A program made the position numbers and the translations under genes. This document shows positions 1-11,399 of a stretch of DNA of 64,000 nucleotides, one piece after another; position 1 is the first letter of the stretch, and the number at the start of each line of letters is the position of its first letter. Origin of the DNA: Neurospora tetrasperma FGSC 2508 (lineage: Eukaryota; Ascomycota; Sordariomycetes; Sordariales; Sordariaceae). The notes beneath the pieces are model-generated. The model saw only the letters and a program-made list of their open reading frames with translations, did no database searches and was not told where the DNA came from. Location: positions 2,111,724 through 2,175,723 of the forward strand of contig NW_009799104.1 of NCBI RefSeq assembly GCF_000213175.1. Reading direction: 5' to 3'.

Positions 1-3000
1 TGGTGCTGATTTTGTGTCCGTTTGTTTTAATAATATCCTTCAGTGAGCAACAACCAAAGACGGTGGCAGCTGTGTTGATGATCCTAACCGCTAACAGTGC
101 GGCTAGCTTCAAAAGGAGAAAATGTGAGGAGCAAGTCTTCGTCCCATCTATATAGAGGGAATCCCGGGGGGGACGAGTCCTGTTGTATGAATTTGCCGAA
201 ACATGGGGTTCTCAAATGTTTTTGCATGGGGACTATAGAGGATACCTTCCTTTGTTTTTCATAGCGGTCTTACTCGGCTACGCGCATCTGGCGTCTTTTA
301 CTTGCTTGATCTACCTGGGGCACATCATTACGACCATACGATTAGTATTCCAGACTCAGTCTTCTGTCTTTCTCGCTATCTTCGCTTCCCCTCCCTCGAC
401 CTCCCCGGGAACCCTTTCTTCTTTTACCATTTCTTGTTCCCTCCCTTCTTGGCTGGCCTTCGTTTGGCGAGAGGATGCTAGGATTTACGACGCCGGGCCG
501 ATATGGAAGGCGGAGCCGACTCACGTGGAGGACAGTGGTCTCGGATGATCCAGTCTTTAATGACAGCTATTTCTTTCCCGACGAACCCGTGCAAACGGTC
601 AAGCCTCCCCGATGTTGCCGCTGGAAGACGCGGTTCGGAGTGGGACGAAAGGGGAAGGAGGGGGAAACACGTGAGAAGTGGGAGGGGAAGTGACAGGGAA
701 AGGTGAGGAGAGAAAGTTTGAAAAGATCTCGGGAAAACGAAAAAAGGGGAAAAGAGGAAAGAGTATTCATATTTGATTGGAACGGAACGCCTCGGTGTTT
801 TAGTGTTGCTGTTTGCGGGTGTGGTTCTGAGCTTGTTACTGTCTGTCTATTGTCATTGTCTACCTTGTCTGTTGTTGCGCGCTATTGCTGTCTAGTCAGC
901 ATCTTATACATCTCCGAACTACGTATAATAATCATTATATCCACTCACTCACTGATCCTGTATGGTATTGATCATGTTATCCTCTTCCATTGTTCTTTCA
1001 CGACATGATATGATCGAGGATGAGGTGGCGTAATAGAATTTCTTCTTCGATAATAGCTGTTTGGTGCCCTCTAAGCATTGTTTTATTCGTTCCTTCATTT
1101 CACCTTGCCACATCTACGGTTATCACTTACCTTTCAAGCTTGGACTGAGGCCGGACCTCCGGACCTATTGCATATACCCGCATTATCTCTCAGGGTTGAG
1201 GTTTGGGAATGTAGGGTTAAAGTATCGAACAACTACATACGTACCCTTCGACAACTACCAAACGCATCTGGCAGACATTTAACGCTATGTCTTCTACCCA
1301 ACTCTGCACGTCAATTCTTCAGCGATGATTCGGTAACTGCGCCATGACCTAGCGGGAAAATGTGAGGTCTCTTGCGAGGTGCTGGAAGAACAACGTATCG
1401 TGGAAATGCGAGGACGTCAAATCTGAGCCGTACTTTGTCCTATAAGTTTCTCTAACTCTTCATTTTTCTCCATATTCACCACTACTTGTCGACACTAATA
1501 TCGGGAACTTCAACCATCGTTCATTGGTAGTTGCCGTGGCAGAGAAATTCCCATCAGTAAGAAACAAATATTAGGAATCAACTCGTTGAGTCCCGTACGT
1601 CAAGCTCCTCATGGTAGTCGCCCTCCCCCCCCTCCCCACGGGCCACTGCTCAAGTCATAGGGTATAACTATTCTAGACTCCCTGTATCCATCTCGTGGAA
1701 TCTTCCTCTGGCAAGTAACCAAGGCTTGACTATCGTGAAGGTTTCCCTCATGTTACCCGTTCCAGTTGCTCAAGTCAAGCCATCGAACCCTGATTCACCA
1801 TATTTAAGTCTAGTCTAACACTTCTTTTCAACCACCATAACCGTTACCTCGGGCGTCATCACTAAAAAACCTCTATATTCCCTTCCTCCTCGTTAGCCGG
1901 TACTCAACGGGCAGCAACCACCACCTATTCTACTGAGTAATCATCGTTGGGGACGCCACGTAACCTCAGCCTGGTCTGGCCAGGGATCCGCTGGTACACA
2001 AACGATTAAGGCGGAGTATATCTGAAACTGGATGGTGGGCAGTCTAATCCCCGACCGTTCCGGGAATACGTTATCGCAGTTCGGTTCGGGCCGTGCATCT
2101 AGACAGCGTGGGTTTTATGTTTTGCTTTGGCCCCTTTTCGTTGTATCATAGAACATGTTTGTCTCTTGCTGGCCCATCTGTCTGGTACATTCTCTCTATG
2201 GTATCATCCATTGGGCGGCAAGCTGCTGTGCCGTATCGCTGAAGATGCCGAACCAACTGCCAAACCCTAAACCAGTATGATGCGCCTGATGGAGAGGACA
2301 AACTGCTTGGTGAAGCCCTCACTTCGTTCCACTCGGAAGGCGGCTATCAAGCGGCGTCTCGAGAAGAACATAAAACATTCCAGACGATCGGCCAGCAATT
2401 TGGGGCTCATTGAAAATTCGGGACAAAGAGAAGGGGGGGGTGAGGGGACGGGGCCTCCTACCACTTTGATAGTTTTGTTTTTCCTTCTTTCCTTTTTTTC
2501 CCTTGTATCTGGTTCTTGTTTTTCTTTCTTCGTCGGGTCTTTTTTTTCTACGGTAGCGACGAGAGTTCTCTTTGGCGCTGCCGTCACCGCTCGTTTAGAT
2601 TTCTATTCGGGCACTAGGCATATGGATAGCGTTTCTTTTCCCTGTATACGATACACCCCTGCTGAGAAAGCTCTTTAGCTGCCCACAGATGCGGACTTGG
2701 GGTACACAAAGGGTTTTGTTCTTTTCAGCCTGTATTCCAGTGTTTTTGGTAAGGAGGTACAAGGACACTCGGCTTGAGATCCGAGAACTAATCGATGACT
2801 AAGGTTAGGTAGACAAGAACCGGAAGGACTGTCTTATATTCGTTCTTAATGAATCTCCCTCCTGCCGGGCAGCTTCCATAAAATATACGATCTAGCTCTG
2901 GTTTGTTGACTGGTGCGAGATAGAATAGCCCAAGCTCTCGGCTTTCTATCTGGTGAACGCCGTGAAACTGATACCTCCTAGTGTCAAGGGTCCTGAGTGA

Positions 3001-3848
3001 GACGGAGAGAGGCATGATAGTCCACGCTATATCGGAGACGAGAGATGAATGTATATGTGGCAACTATACTACGTTTGGAAGCTTGGCATATTCATATCAC
3101 ATTCGTCAGTCTTCATGTGTTAAAACGTCTCTTTCGAGGTTGACGTATGTGTGAGAGGGGCGTGTGAAAAGTTGATTGTGTATTATATATCATCAAGGGC
3201 ATGGCATGAAAGTTGATGTTGTATAGGACCATGTAAATCAATTTTCATCGGATGATTATCCTTTGGTGTTATCTACAGGTCTCGCCATTCGTTATCTGTG
3301 AGTGATATAGGAGTAGGTCATTGTATTACATATTATCAAGGCATGCCAGCTTATAGAGGAGCATGTAAAGCAACCAAGGTCAGTCGGTATCTCATGCGCG
3401 CACTATTCGGTTCGTGCTTGATCAGTGGTATTCGCCCGATGTGTGGTGCGTGAGCGACGGTTGTATGAAGTATGTGCATTATATCATCAAGGCATGACCA
3501 CTCATGCTGTATAGAAGCATGCATAATACATGTTAAAACGTTTCGTTAGACTTTCTCATCACTCTGTCGCTGGAGACGGCCCACCCGCTTATGGCAACTT
3601 TTTCTCTCCTTGATCATACCTCCTCCTCTCTGGCATGGTATGGCGTGAACACCTCATGCCACCCATGACACCCGTGGCCTGCCTGTTTGGCCAAAGGAAA
3701 AAGTAGACCCAACCATATCAATTACACCACCCCGTCCCTCATAGCCCGTCCGCTCCCACAATTACATATGTGCCTTTTTTTTATATATATGTTGCAAGCG
3801 AGACTTCCTCCCATACGACCCATGGTTGGGTAAAGTGGTAGAAGCTCT
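1..3848. other. Gene-free left flank
   Basis: No convincing coding region on either strand. Open frames here are short, have no family resemblance and lack Neurospora codon preference. The stretch carries homopolymer and low-complexity patches (a C-run near 1625, G-run near 2436, T-rich 2476-2550) and a degenerate three-copy repeat between about 3120 and 3545 listed separately. The last part, below 3849, is the 3' flank of the p24 gene. Confidence 0.6.
3119..3545. repeat. Three-copy degenerate tandem repeat
   Basis: A core of about 55-60 bp recurs three times, at roughly 3178-3239, 3321-3372 and 3473-3530, with a period near 145-155 bp. Each core starts with an AT-rich run leading into ATCAAGG-CATG and ends about 20-25 bases later with TATAG-(a)-GCATG or a close variant. 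The array is bracketed by two similar TGTTAAAACGT blocks at about 3119 and 3532. The copies are clearly diverged. I do not recognise the family, and no open frame runs through it. Confidence 0.6.
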
Positions 3849-4750
3849 TTACGTGAGCTTCTGCTTAATGAAGAAGGAGCGGAGATGAGAGAGCTGCCAG
3901 GCGCAAGTGACGCCGAGTACGACGAGTTGGATCAAGACCCAGCGGACGATGCGAGCGTTGGTGGATTCGGATTGATCACGGAATTCGGCTTCGCGCTCCT
4001 GTTTTGGTTGAAGATTGTATGTTAGCTTCTGTCCCTCCCGGGTTCAAACAATCCCCCATCCCCGCCAATTCGGCTGAAAGAGATGACTTACTCTCTGGAA
4101 AACCTGCTCCCTCCTGATATCCTGCAGCCGGTTGTTCAAATCCTTGGCCCGCGTCGCCAGATCCTGCAGCTTGCCCTTGTCGGCACTTTCAATCGCGCTC
4201 GACTCGCCGATGGCCATGTCCAGCGTCAGCTTGATCCCGCCATTCGGGTTGTTAACCGACATCCAGCTCGATCGGCCTGAGGTCGACGTGGGCGTGAAGC
4301 AGATGCGGTGGTCGCCCGCCTCGGCGGCAGTGAAGGTGAACTTGCCGCCGGGGCCGCCGCGCTGGGAGACGACACGGTGGTCGTTGTCGAAGAGTTCCTG
4401 GAAGGTAAGGTTTGTAAGCGGTTGTGGGAACAAGCAATAATGGGTTTGGTATGGGAGGTCTCGGTAGGTGGTGGGTGGTTGGAGTAGGTGGGATGGATAG
4501 GGGTCAGGGGTAGCTTTGGTAGCTTAAAAGAGGTAACAAAACATACATCTACAGAGATGAAGATGTTGATGCCATCATGCTTCTGCCACGAATGCCTCTG
4601 GTCGTCCCATTCCTCTGCCGTGTAGTGGCCAACCACCAGTGTGTCCTTGGGCAATTCCTCGTAGAAGCACTTGGGGCTGGTGCCGTCGATGAAGAAGTGG
4701 AGCGCTTGAGCAACGGCGCCCAGCGAGAGCAGCGGGAGGAACGACTTCAT
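3849..4750 (-). CDS. p24 family cargo receptor, alpha type (Erp1/TMED4/9-like)
   Basis: Three exons on the minus strand: 4750-4547, 4397-4092 and 3998-3849, both introns in phase 0, giving 219 residues, a normal p24 length. Residues 1-16 form a signal peptide. A GOLD domain follows with the paired cysteines ([11 protein letters not shown] near 27-36 and HRICFTP in exon 2), then a membrane-proximal coiled coil, one transmembrane segment ([17 protein letters not shown]) and a short cytosolic tail ending SFFIKQKLT. The tail holds both a diphenylalanine and a KxKxx signal, which in p24 proteins bind COPII and COPI and give ER-Golgi cycling. The [12 protein letters not shown] opening is characteristic of the alpha subfamily (yeast Erp1/5/6). 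It is divergent from swc4 across about 800 bp. Introns have GTATGT and GTAAGT donors and a CTAAC branch before exon 3. Confidence 0.93.
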
Positions 4751-5554
4751 GATTGTGGTGTATCTGTGTTGTCTCTGTATATTAAGCCGAACGGGGCGGC
4801 TGGGAAATAGTCGTCGAGAAGAGGCGGCCGTGGTCGTTTCTGTTGTACCCGGCTGGTGGTTGTTGCGCCAATGCTAGGTGTGTACAGATTCACTGACGGA
4901 GGGAGGCGGGAATGTTGGTGATGCGCTACGAGTATGGTGGATGCTGCACCCTTTCACTGAAGCACACTGCACTCGAAAGTCGCGACCGCAATGAGACCTG
5001 AACTTGGCCTTTGGAAACTGCCACGTTCAGAAAATCGAGCCGGGGCCATCCAAGGTCCCCAGGGGCTCCGCTTCCACCTGCCTGGGTCTGGCCTTTTCTT
5101 CTGTGAGCGGCAGGCAATAAGCAGTCACGTGCATCGATGCCTTCTTGAGATTGACCCTAACCCTTCCAGGTGATTGTGAAAGCGTGAATGGTCTCCACTA
5201 AGAATCTTTTCCAGCGACAACCAACATTCCACAGACCGCGTCGTTTCCACATCTCCAGCTTGCAGTTCATCCAGATCCGATCGATATCTTTCATTACCGG
5301 GGCACAAGCTGAAACCCAGATTTGTGATGTGCTCTGCCTAATATTGCGAGGTTGATATTATATCTGGCTTGTTTTTTGATGAATTTAGGGAGTGGGGCGT
5401 TTCGAGGCAGTTGGACGTTCAACTGAAGTCATAGGCTCGTTTGCGTATTAAATCTTTTAGTTGCCTTATCTCCGGTTCCTGGCTGCGGGTTTCGGTGTCC
5501 TTTTCTTTTGTTTTTCGACTCCTCCTAACCCCCCTCCCTCCGGCGCCCCACATC
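4751..5554. promoter_or_regulatory. Divergent intergenic region between p24 and swc4
   Basis: This 804-bp region must hold the promoters and 5' leaders of both flanking genes. The plus-strand frame is open for 38 codons upstream of the swc4 ATG, but that stretch is pyrimidine-rich and leader-like. I see no conserved TATA element placed convincingly for either gene. Confidence 0.5.
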
Positions 5555-7762
5555 ATGACATCCCACGACGTCCGTGACGTCCTCAACCTCCCTTCAGACC
5601 ACGCCGGGCCGAGGCCGTCCAAAAAGGCGAGGACTGCGACACCACGTCCAAACCTAAAGGGCCTCGCTCGTGAAGTACAGAACCTCGGCGGCGACAATCC
5701 TATCGCCATAGTCCCCGAGGTATCCATCTTCAAGAAGCGAAGGACCGTCAGTCGCAAACCTGCTGCCAAATGGGAACTGAAGGCATTCACCAACTCGGCT
5801 AGAGGGGATGATGGCGCCCTTGTTTTGAGGCATTGGAAGAGGAAACCGGATGGAACCGTGCAAGATGGCTCAGCTGAAGGGCAAGACAGTGCGGCGACTG
5901 CAGACAACTCGGCTGACAAGCCCGAGGACTCGTCGTTTGCAAAGTTCAACGTCCGGGTGTCTGTACCGCAGTACAGCGAGGATCAATATAACACCAACCT
6001 GAAGCACCCCGATTGGACCAAGGAGGAAACAGATTATCTGCTGGAGTTGGCAAAGGATTTTGATCTACGATGGCCTATCATCTGGGACAGGTACGAGTAC
6101 GCTCCTCAACAGCCTGAGGGTGAGACACCCGATGGCATGGCTGTGGTGCCGGCTTCCAAGCCCAGGACCATGGAAGACTTGAAGGCGCGATACTACGAGG
6201 TTGCTGCCAAGATGATGGCCGTTCAGAAGCCTGCTCAGTACATGACTAGGCCAGAGTTCGAGCTGTATGAGATGATGCTACACTTTGACCCTAAACAGGA
6301 ACAGAACCGCAAACGTTTCGCCGAAAACACCCTGAAACGCTCCAGCGATGAGGCTCGTGAGGAGGAGGCTTTGCTCCTCGAAATTAAACGTATCATGGCC
6401 CGTACGGAGCGCTTCAACGAGGAGCGTCGTGAGCTGTACAACCGTCTCGATTACCCTGCAAGCGAGTCGGACATCAACTCCTTCAAGACCTCCGCCGGCC
6501 TACAGTCTCTCCTGCAGACCCTTCTCAACGTGGACAAATCCAAGAAGCGCAAGAGCATCATGGGTCCCGAGAATGGCGTCCCCCCAGCCGCTGCTGCGGC
6601 TGCTGCTACTGCCGCTCTGCCCGCCGCCGCTGCCGCCGTCGCAGCCGCACCCGAAGTGCCTCCGGCCGCTAGCCGGAGGGAAAGCCTCGCAGCCTCATCC
6701 ACTGCCGGGGCCAATGACCATCATGAGCCCCCCGTCCGCGAGCCTCCTGTGCGTCATGAGCGCCAGGAGTCCCGTTCTCACCACCGCAACGAAAGCCGCA
6801 GCGAACGCGCCGACCGCCACGGTGCTCACGGCCACCACCACCGCGACTCCGTCTCTCAAACCCCCGCCACCCCTGCCGAGGCGCCCACCCCCGCTCCTGC
6901 TCCCGCTCCGGCCGCCAACAAGAAGAAGGGCCCTCAACAGCCCGAACGTCGCAAGCTGTCGGAGCACGAGGAGCAGGTGTACGGCGTGTCGCACCATGAT
7001 CGGCTTGGCAGCGGCCCGACGTTCCGCTACGAGAAGATCAACAAGCTGTATAGTCACAAGTCTGGTCAGCAGCAGATGCGCATCACGAACCTGCTCCTTG
7101 AACTTGACATCCCTGCCCGTCTTATTATGCCTACGGCGGCGGTGACGGCGCAATTCGAGGTTCTCTGGGGCGCGGTCACAACGCTGGTGGATTTGAGAAA
7201 GATGAGCGATAAGGTTGATGCGGAGATCAAGCTGGAGGAGGCCAAGAAGGCCGAGAGGGAGAGGGCTGCGAGGGAAGCCGCGGAGGCGAGAGGAGAGACG
7301 GTGGAGAAGAAGGATGGTGAGGAGGAGGGAGAAGGAGGAGGAGGAGGAGCAGACGACAAGCAGAAGGACGGTGGTGGTGCTGGTGGTGACGACGCCAAGG
7401 ACAAGTCGGGCGAGTCTGCACAGGCTGATGAGCAGAAGAATGATCAGAAGGCAGAGGACGCCAAGGCGCACAAGGAGCAACAGGGCGAAGGTCAAGATCA
7501 GCAAAAGAAAGGGGAAGAAGGTCTTGTGGTTCCAATAAAGGAGGGTGGAGGCGAAAAGGGCCAAGGAGATGCAGCAGCAGCAGCGACAGCGGCCGAGAAA
7601 GAAGCTGAAAGCAGCAGCAATCAGCCAAAGATCAAGGAAGAGGCGGATGAGAATGGTAGTAGCAGTGGAGCAGGAGCAAGTGCAGGGGCGCGACAGCACA
7701 AGCGGAGTGCCAGCGTGCTCAGCAATGCTAGTGATAGGAGTACGAAGAAGCAGAAGAAGTAA
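5555..7762 (+). CDS. swc4: Swc4/Eaf2/DMAP1 subunit of SWR1 and NuA4
   Basis: Single exon, 735 residues from the ATG at 5555. The frame is open upstream to 5441, but the MTSHDVRDVLNLP start is the typical N-terminus and lies after a CT-rich leader. A SANT/Myb-like segment (HPDWTKEETDYLLELAKDF and RWPIIWDRY) lies at about 150-225. A DMAP1-type block (TFRYEKINKLYSHKSGQQQ through PTAAVTAQFEVLW) lies at about 480-562. In yeast Swc4 is shared by the SWR1 complex, which deposits H2A.Z, and the NuA4 histone acetyltransferase, so a nuclear chromatin role is inferred. Between the domains sit an alanine tract (about 345-372) and a His/Arg-rich linker. After about 563 the protein is a long Glu/Lys/Gly/Ala-rich tail ending in a basic SDRSTKKQKK. 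Confidence 0.92.
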   Translation: MTSHDVRDVLNLPSDHAGPRPSKKARTATPRPNLKGLAREVQNLGGDNPIAIVPEVSIFKKRRTVSRKPAAKWELKAFTNSARGDDGALVLRHWKRKPDGTVQDGSAEGQDSAATADNSADKPEDSSFAKFNVRVSVPQYSEDQYNTNLKHPDWTKEETDYLLELAKDFDLRWPIIWDRYEYAPQQPEGETPDGMAVVPASKPRTMEDLKARYYEVAAKMMAVQKPAQYMTRPEFELYEMMLHFDPKQEQNRKRFAENTLKRSSDEAREEEALLLEIKRIMARTERFNEERRELYNRLDYPASESDINSFKTSAGLQSLLQTLLNVDKSKKRKSIMGPENGVPPAAAAAAATAALPAAAAAVAAAPEVPPAASRRESLAASSTAGANDHHEPPVREPPVRHERQESRSHHRNESRSERADRHGAHGHHHRDSVSQTPATPAEAPTPAPAPAPAANKKKGPQQPERRKLSEHEEQVYGVSHHDRLGSGPTFRYEKINKLYSHKSGQQQMRITNLLLELDIPARLIMPTAAVTAQFEVLWGAVTTLVDLRKMSDKVDAEIKLEEAKKAERERAAREAAEARGETVEKKDGEEEGEGGGGGADDKQKDGGGAGGDDAKDKSGESAQADEQKNDQKAEDAKAHKEQQGEGQDQQKKGEEGLVVPIKEGGGEKGQGDAAAAATAAEKEAESSSNQPKIKEEADENGSSSGAGASAGARQHKRSASVLSNASDRSTKKQKK

Positions 7763-8611
7763 GCTTGTGGGCGAGCTGGTAGTCAATTAGTCAGTCTCTC
7801 GGTGCCGGTGGCCCGGGGGATGGGCGCTACCAGGTTGATGTTCGCTGCGGTAATATAGTGGATGGCATATACAGGGTGGTTGTATTATTAGTTTAGTTTC
7901 TTGTGAATAGGTGTACAATTGTCGTTTATCTCAGTGTGTTTACTTCTTCGATTGGTGACACTTCGAGAACTTGGAACATACCCCAAGGTTCTTTACGCCC
8001 TGTGTTTTAGTTTTCGATACATGACCGAAACGGTACAAACGACGATGCGACGAAGACGAAGAAAGACAAAACGTTCGAGTACTCAAGGGCCAAGCGAAGT
8101 GAAGTCTGAACCGAGAAGTGCAAAAGAGGGTGAAGAAACAAGTGATAGGGATGAAAAGGATAGGGGAAGTACACTATCAGTACAAGGTGAGAGGCACTAT
8201 CCAAGGAGGCCAACTCAACGGTTCACCTCTTATAGAAGCAATGGTATACTTTTGCGAACTCATGTTTCCCTCTTTCGAAACAAAATCGAATAAAACCAGT
8301 TCAAGACCCAAGAACGGTGACCAGATACGTGAATTTCTGACATTTGTTTTCACCCTCTCTTCACTACCAACGTCTCGTTTGTAGTGACTCGACTACAACA
8401 CCAGCACCTTTCATGTTGGCTCAAAACTTTCAACACAGTTCTTCACTGAGCTGTTTCTTTATCCTCACAGTATTCGATTCAATGTATCCCGCTTGGGGTC
8501 CAAGTGGTAGCCGATATTGGCCTGTGAACATGGGGCAAAGAAACACGTGTAACACGTGTGAGGCTACCTCGACAATCATCGAAACTCTTTCATAACTTTG
8601 TGTTCTTCAAC

Positions 8612-9562
8612 AGGTGTTGGGGTCTAAATCAAGCTAATTTACCATGTGTTTTTCGCTTTCGTAAGGCACAGCACGCGCGTGTGAGGACAAGGATCTCGGC
8701 AAAACACTCCCCTGTTGAAGCCACATGGCAAGTTGTCACTTTAGTCCTGATAGTACTGTACTACCTGCTCACCGTCCGACTATATACCGACACAAATCTC
8801 TTGTCTTTTGGGGGCAAGACAAGCGGTGACGATACTCTCTCCCGATTGATACATAGTCACTTCGACATGCCACCTCCCTGTTCCTATCTAGGTACCCACC
8901 AGCGGATTTGGAGCCGGCACATGGACCTGGCGATAGATCTTTCAGCTTTTGGCGATCAGGAATGATTATCACAATTTCATATGTGTTCTTTCATGCTTCC
9001 ATGAGGCACAGAACCACGTGTTGGCGTCCAAGACATCTAAGCTGAAGTATAGAAAGCTGTTGATATTTGAGCTCTGACGATCATGACCCTCTCGTGCAAA
9101 CCTCTCGTTATCACTGATGCTACTAATCATATGCAATATTGAATAGTTGTTGGGGCTCTAATTCTAATCAACCCGGGTTGGAAACCTTTGCCACCATGTG
9201 CTTTGTGCGTGGTATGCTCGAATGAGGCACAGAACCACGTGTTGGTGATATAGATCTTCAGCCGCAATACCTGTACAGCTGAAATACAAGTAGATAACTG
9301 GGTAGCTATGTGTTGGTTTGGGGGCTAAACAAAACGAATCATGCTATTGATTGATCTTCTCTTTTTTTTCTTTCATTTCCCGAAATGCAATGAGACTTTG
9401 GCTCATGGTTTTGTATAGTATGTCCAGGCTTTGGCTATCTTTTTTCTTTTTCGAATTATGCAAGGGCAGTCAACTTCCCACCTCCACACGCAATCGTCAC
9501 CTGGAATGAACTAGGTATAGCAAGCAAGAGGTAGTTGGGGGCTAAACTGGCATCGATTGACC
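8612..9562. repeat. Degenerate repeat family (GTTGGGG-CTAAA / GAGGCACAG units)
   Basis: Two motif blocks recur. Block one, GTTGGGG-n-CTAAA followed by an A-rich TCAA/AATC stretch, is seen near 8612, 9145, 9310 and 9531. Block two, CATGTG-(about 15)-AGGCACAG-ACCACGTGTTGG or close variants, is seen near 8643, 8978-9025 and 9195-9246. An AGATCTTTCAGC-like string also recurs (about 8935 and 9250). In at least two units block two follows block one. Spacing is irregular and the copies are diverged. Confidence 0.5.
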
Positions 9563-9939
9563 TTCGCGAACTTGTAAATTGCCTCGTAAACTATTCACTA
9601 CATCTCTATGCAGTAGTTCACAACTGGACAAACACCAGTGGTGTGTAAAGAGGAAAAAAAAAAAAAAAAACCAGTCTACTCATCATACGCCAGTACATAT
9701 GTGTAAACATGTCAAAGAATCTCAAGCCGCTATACATGTACTTCTCTACCCAACGACTGCCACTAAATACCTAAACAATCATCATCTACCTACCGTATTC
9801 TATAAGCTCCGTTTACGCAGTTACTTTACTCCTACTACCTATGTACATACTTCATGCCATGCAAGATTCCCGAAACCTCTCTCTCCTGCCTCCTCTTTGC
9901 CTCTCAACCACGGGTAGGCAGCGTGCAGCCGCGCGCACG

Positions 9940-10225
9940 GCTCTACCTACCTACCTACCTACCTACCTACCTCCGTACCTATCTACCTACCTACCTACCG
10001 TACCTCGCTTGCGTACCGAGCATACCGAGTATACCGAGCATACCCACCGGTTCAGTGAGCCGGAGTTGTTTGTTCAACTTTGCCCGCCGCAAGCACATAT
10101 AGCGCGCACAGTATTTTTTGTCTCGCAACCGCCATGCAGGTAAGTACCTACCTACCTACCTAGGCAGTTCATAGCCGACTAATACCGACCTAGTCCGATA
10201 CATAGGTAGGTACCTCTGTAGGTAT
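9940..10225. repeat. CTAC microsatellites with inverted partner
   Basis: A (CTAC)n tract lies at about 9940-10000, a second short one at about 10145-10163, and a GGTAGGTACC run follows at about 10205-10215. The last two could pair as a stem, since CTACC repeats face GGTAG repeats about 45 bases apart. Confidence 0.7.
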
Positions 10226-11399
10226 GCACTCGGCCACCACTGCTGCTGCGTCCGCGCGGTTCGAAGCGGCTTGTTACATGCACATATTAGTAGGTAGCAC
10301 TTGAATGCCACGAGTGTTCATTTACGATGCCTACCAACTGTCTATGTATGTATGTAGTGTCTATACATCACGAGTTGGCCATGTGACCCGTTGCGGTACT
10401 CAGTACCTATTGCCGATTTCTCAAAAAATGTACCTCGTGTGTATGTATGTATACAACCAGGAAGAGCCGCCCCCATATGCCATGCATGGGACTTAACGAA
10501 ATACATTGTTCCATCCGAGATAGGTAGCTCGGATCGACAGACGAGCGGCATGCTTTGACGAGGTGACGAACGGCATGCGAGGTACCACCGGATTATAGAC
10601 ACTTGAAAGCTCTTACATGAAACCTCAAGTGATCCTGGGTACGGTGATTTGGTACCGCAGAGTTTGACCAACGTCCGAAGAGACACACCCACTGGTATCA
10701 ACTTAGTTACTAGCTAACCAACTACCCGTACGCACTCACTACCCAGCCTAACTACTGCCGATAACTGCCAGAGTTATATCAGCCTTCGTTCCTTACTGCC
10801 TCCTTTTACGCTTTCTAATCCAACCTTCCAACCATCCTATCCCAATAAGAAGCAAAGGGGTATATAGTGCTATTAAAGTCGCAGATAGCCGAAACCGCAT
10901 AATAAAAGCCACCTCCCCTCCTTCGTAGACAACCGTATTGCCCTATCCAAGATCGCTCGCTCGCTGGGAGATTTTTTCGTAGGCATGTGACATGATGTAA
11001 ATGATCGTGGTGAGAGCTGGCGATGACGACGCTTCTTCGATTCTCGAACGACAACCTGGCAATTTAATCGTAGCGGCGTGTCTTTCTTCTCCATCTTGTC
11101 TTTTCCTGTCCCATTCATTCATTCTTCCTGAACCAGATCCGTGTTTTGTTTCGAACCACCCTCCCACCCACTGATCGATCCATTCGCCGCACACAGACAA
11201 ATGTGACAAATAAGTAATTAGAGGAAATAGAGAGGAGTAAGGAGATACTGAGATAGAAGATAACGGGAAACATATGCGAGAATATACAGAAATAGGTTTC
11301 ATCCGGTCGTTGCAAAGACCAGTACAGATGTAGATTGAGGTCTGGTGATGGTGATCGCGGTTGGAAGCGTGAGGACTGTGACACCAGACAGTAACAACA

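Larger units (their letters stand above)
7763..11399. other. Gene-free region between convergent swc4 and the Zn2Cys6 gene
   Basis: About 3.6 kb without a supportable gene. It starts with the swc4 3' region, then holds a degenerate repeat family (about 8612-9562), a 17-base A-run at about 9654, a (CTAC)n microsatellite at about 9940-10000 and opposing CTAC/GGTA runs at 10140-10225. The right end is the 3' flank of the Zn2Cys6-acetyltransferase gene. Short open frames show no recognisable family. Confidence 0.55.

Noticed and set aside
3810-3840. CATACGACCCATGG resembling the start of a Neurospora 5S rRNA
   Set aside because: Similarity stops after about ten bases and the internal control region is absent.
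6695-7786. 363-codon minus-strand frame antisense to swc4
   Set aside because: Shadow of the low-complexity, stop-poor coding strand; product is Leu/Arg-rich noise.
7919-8293. 124-codon plus-strand frame with an Arg/Glu-rich product downstream of swc4
   Set aside because: Low-complexity composition in the presumed swc4 3' region, no family and no codon bias.
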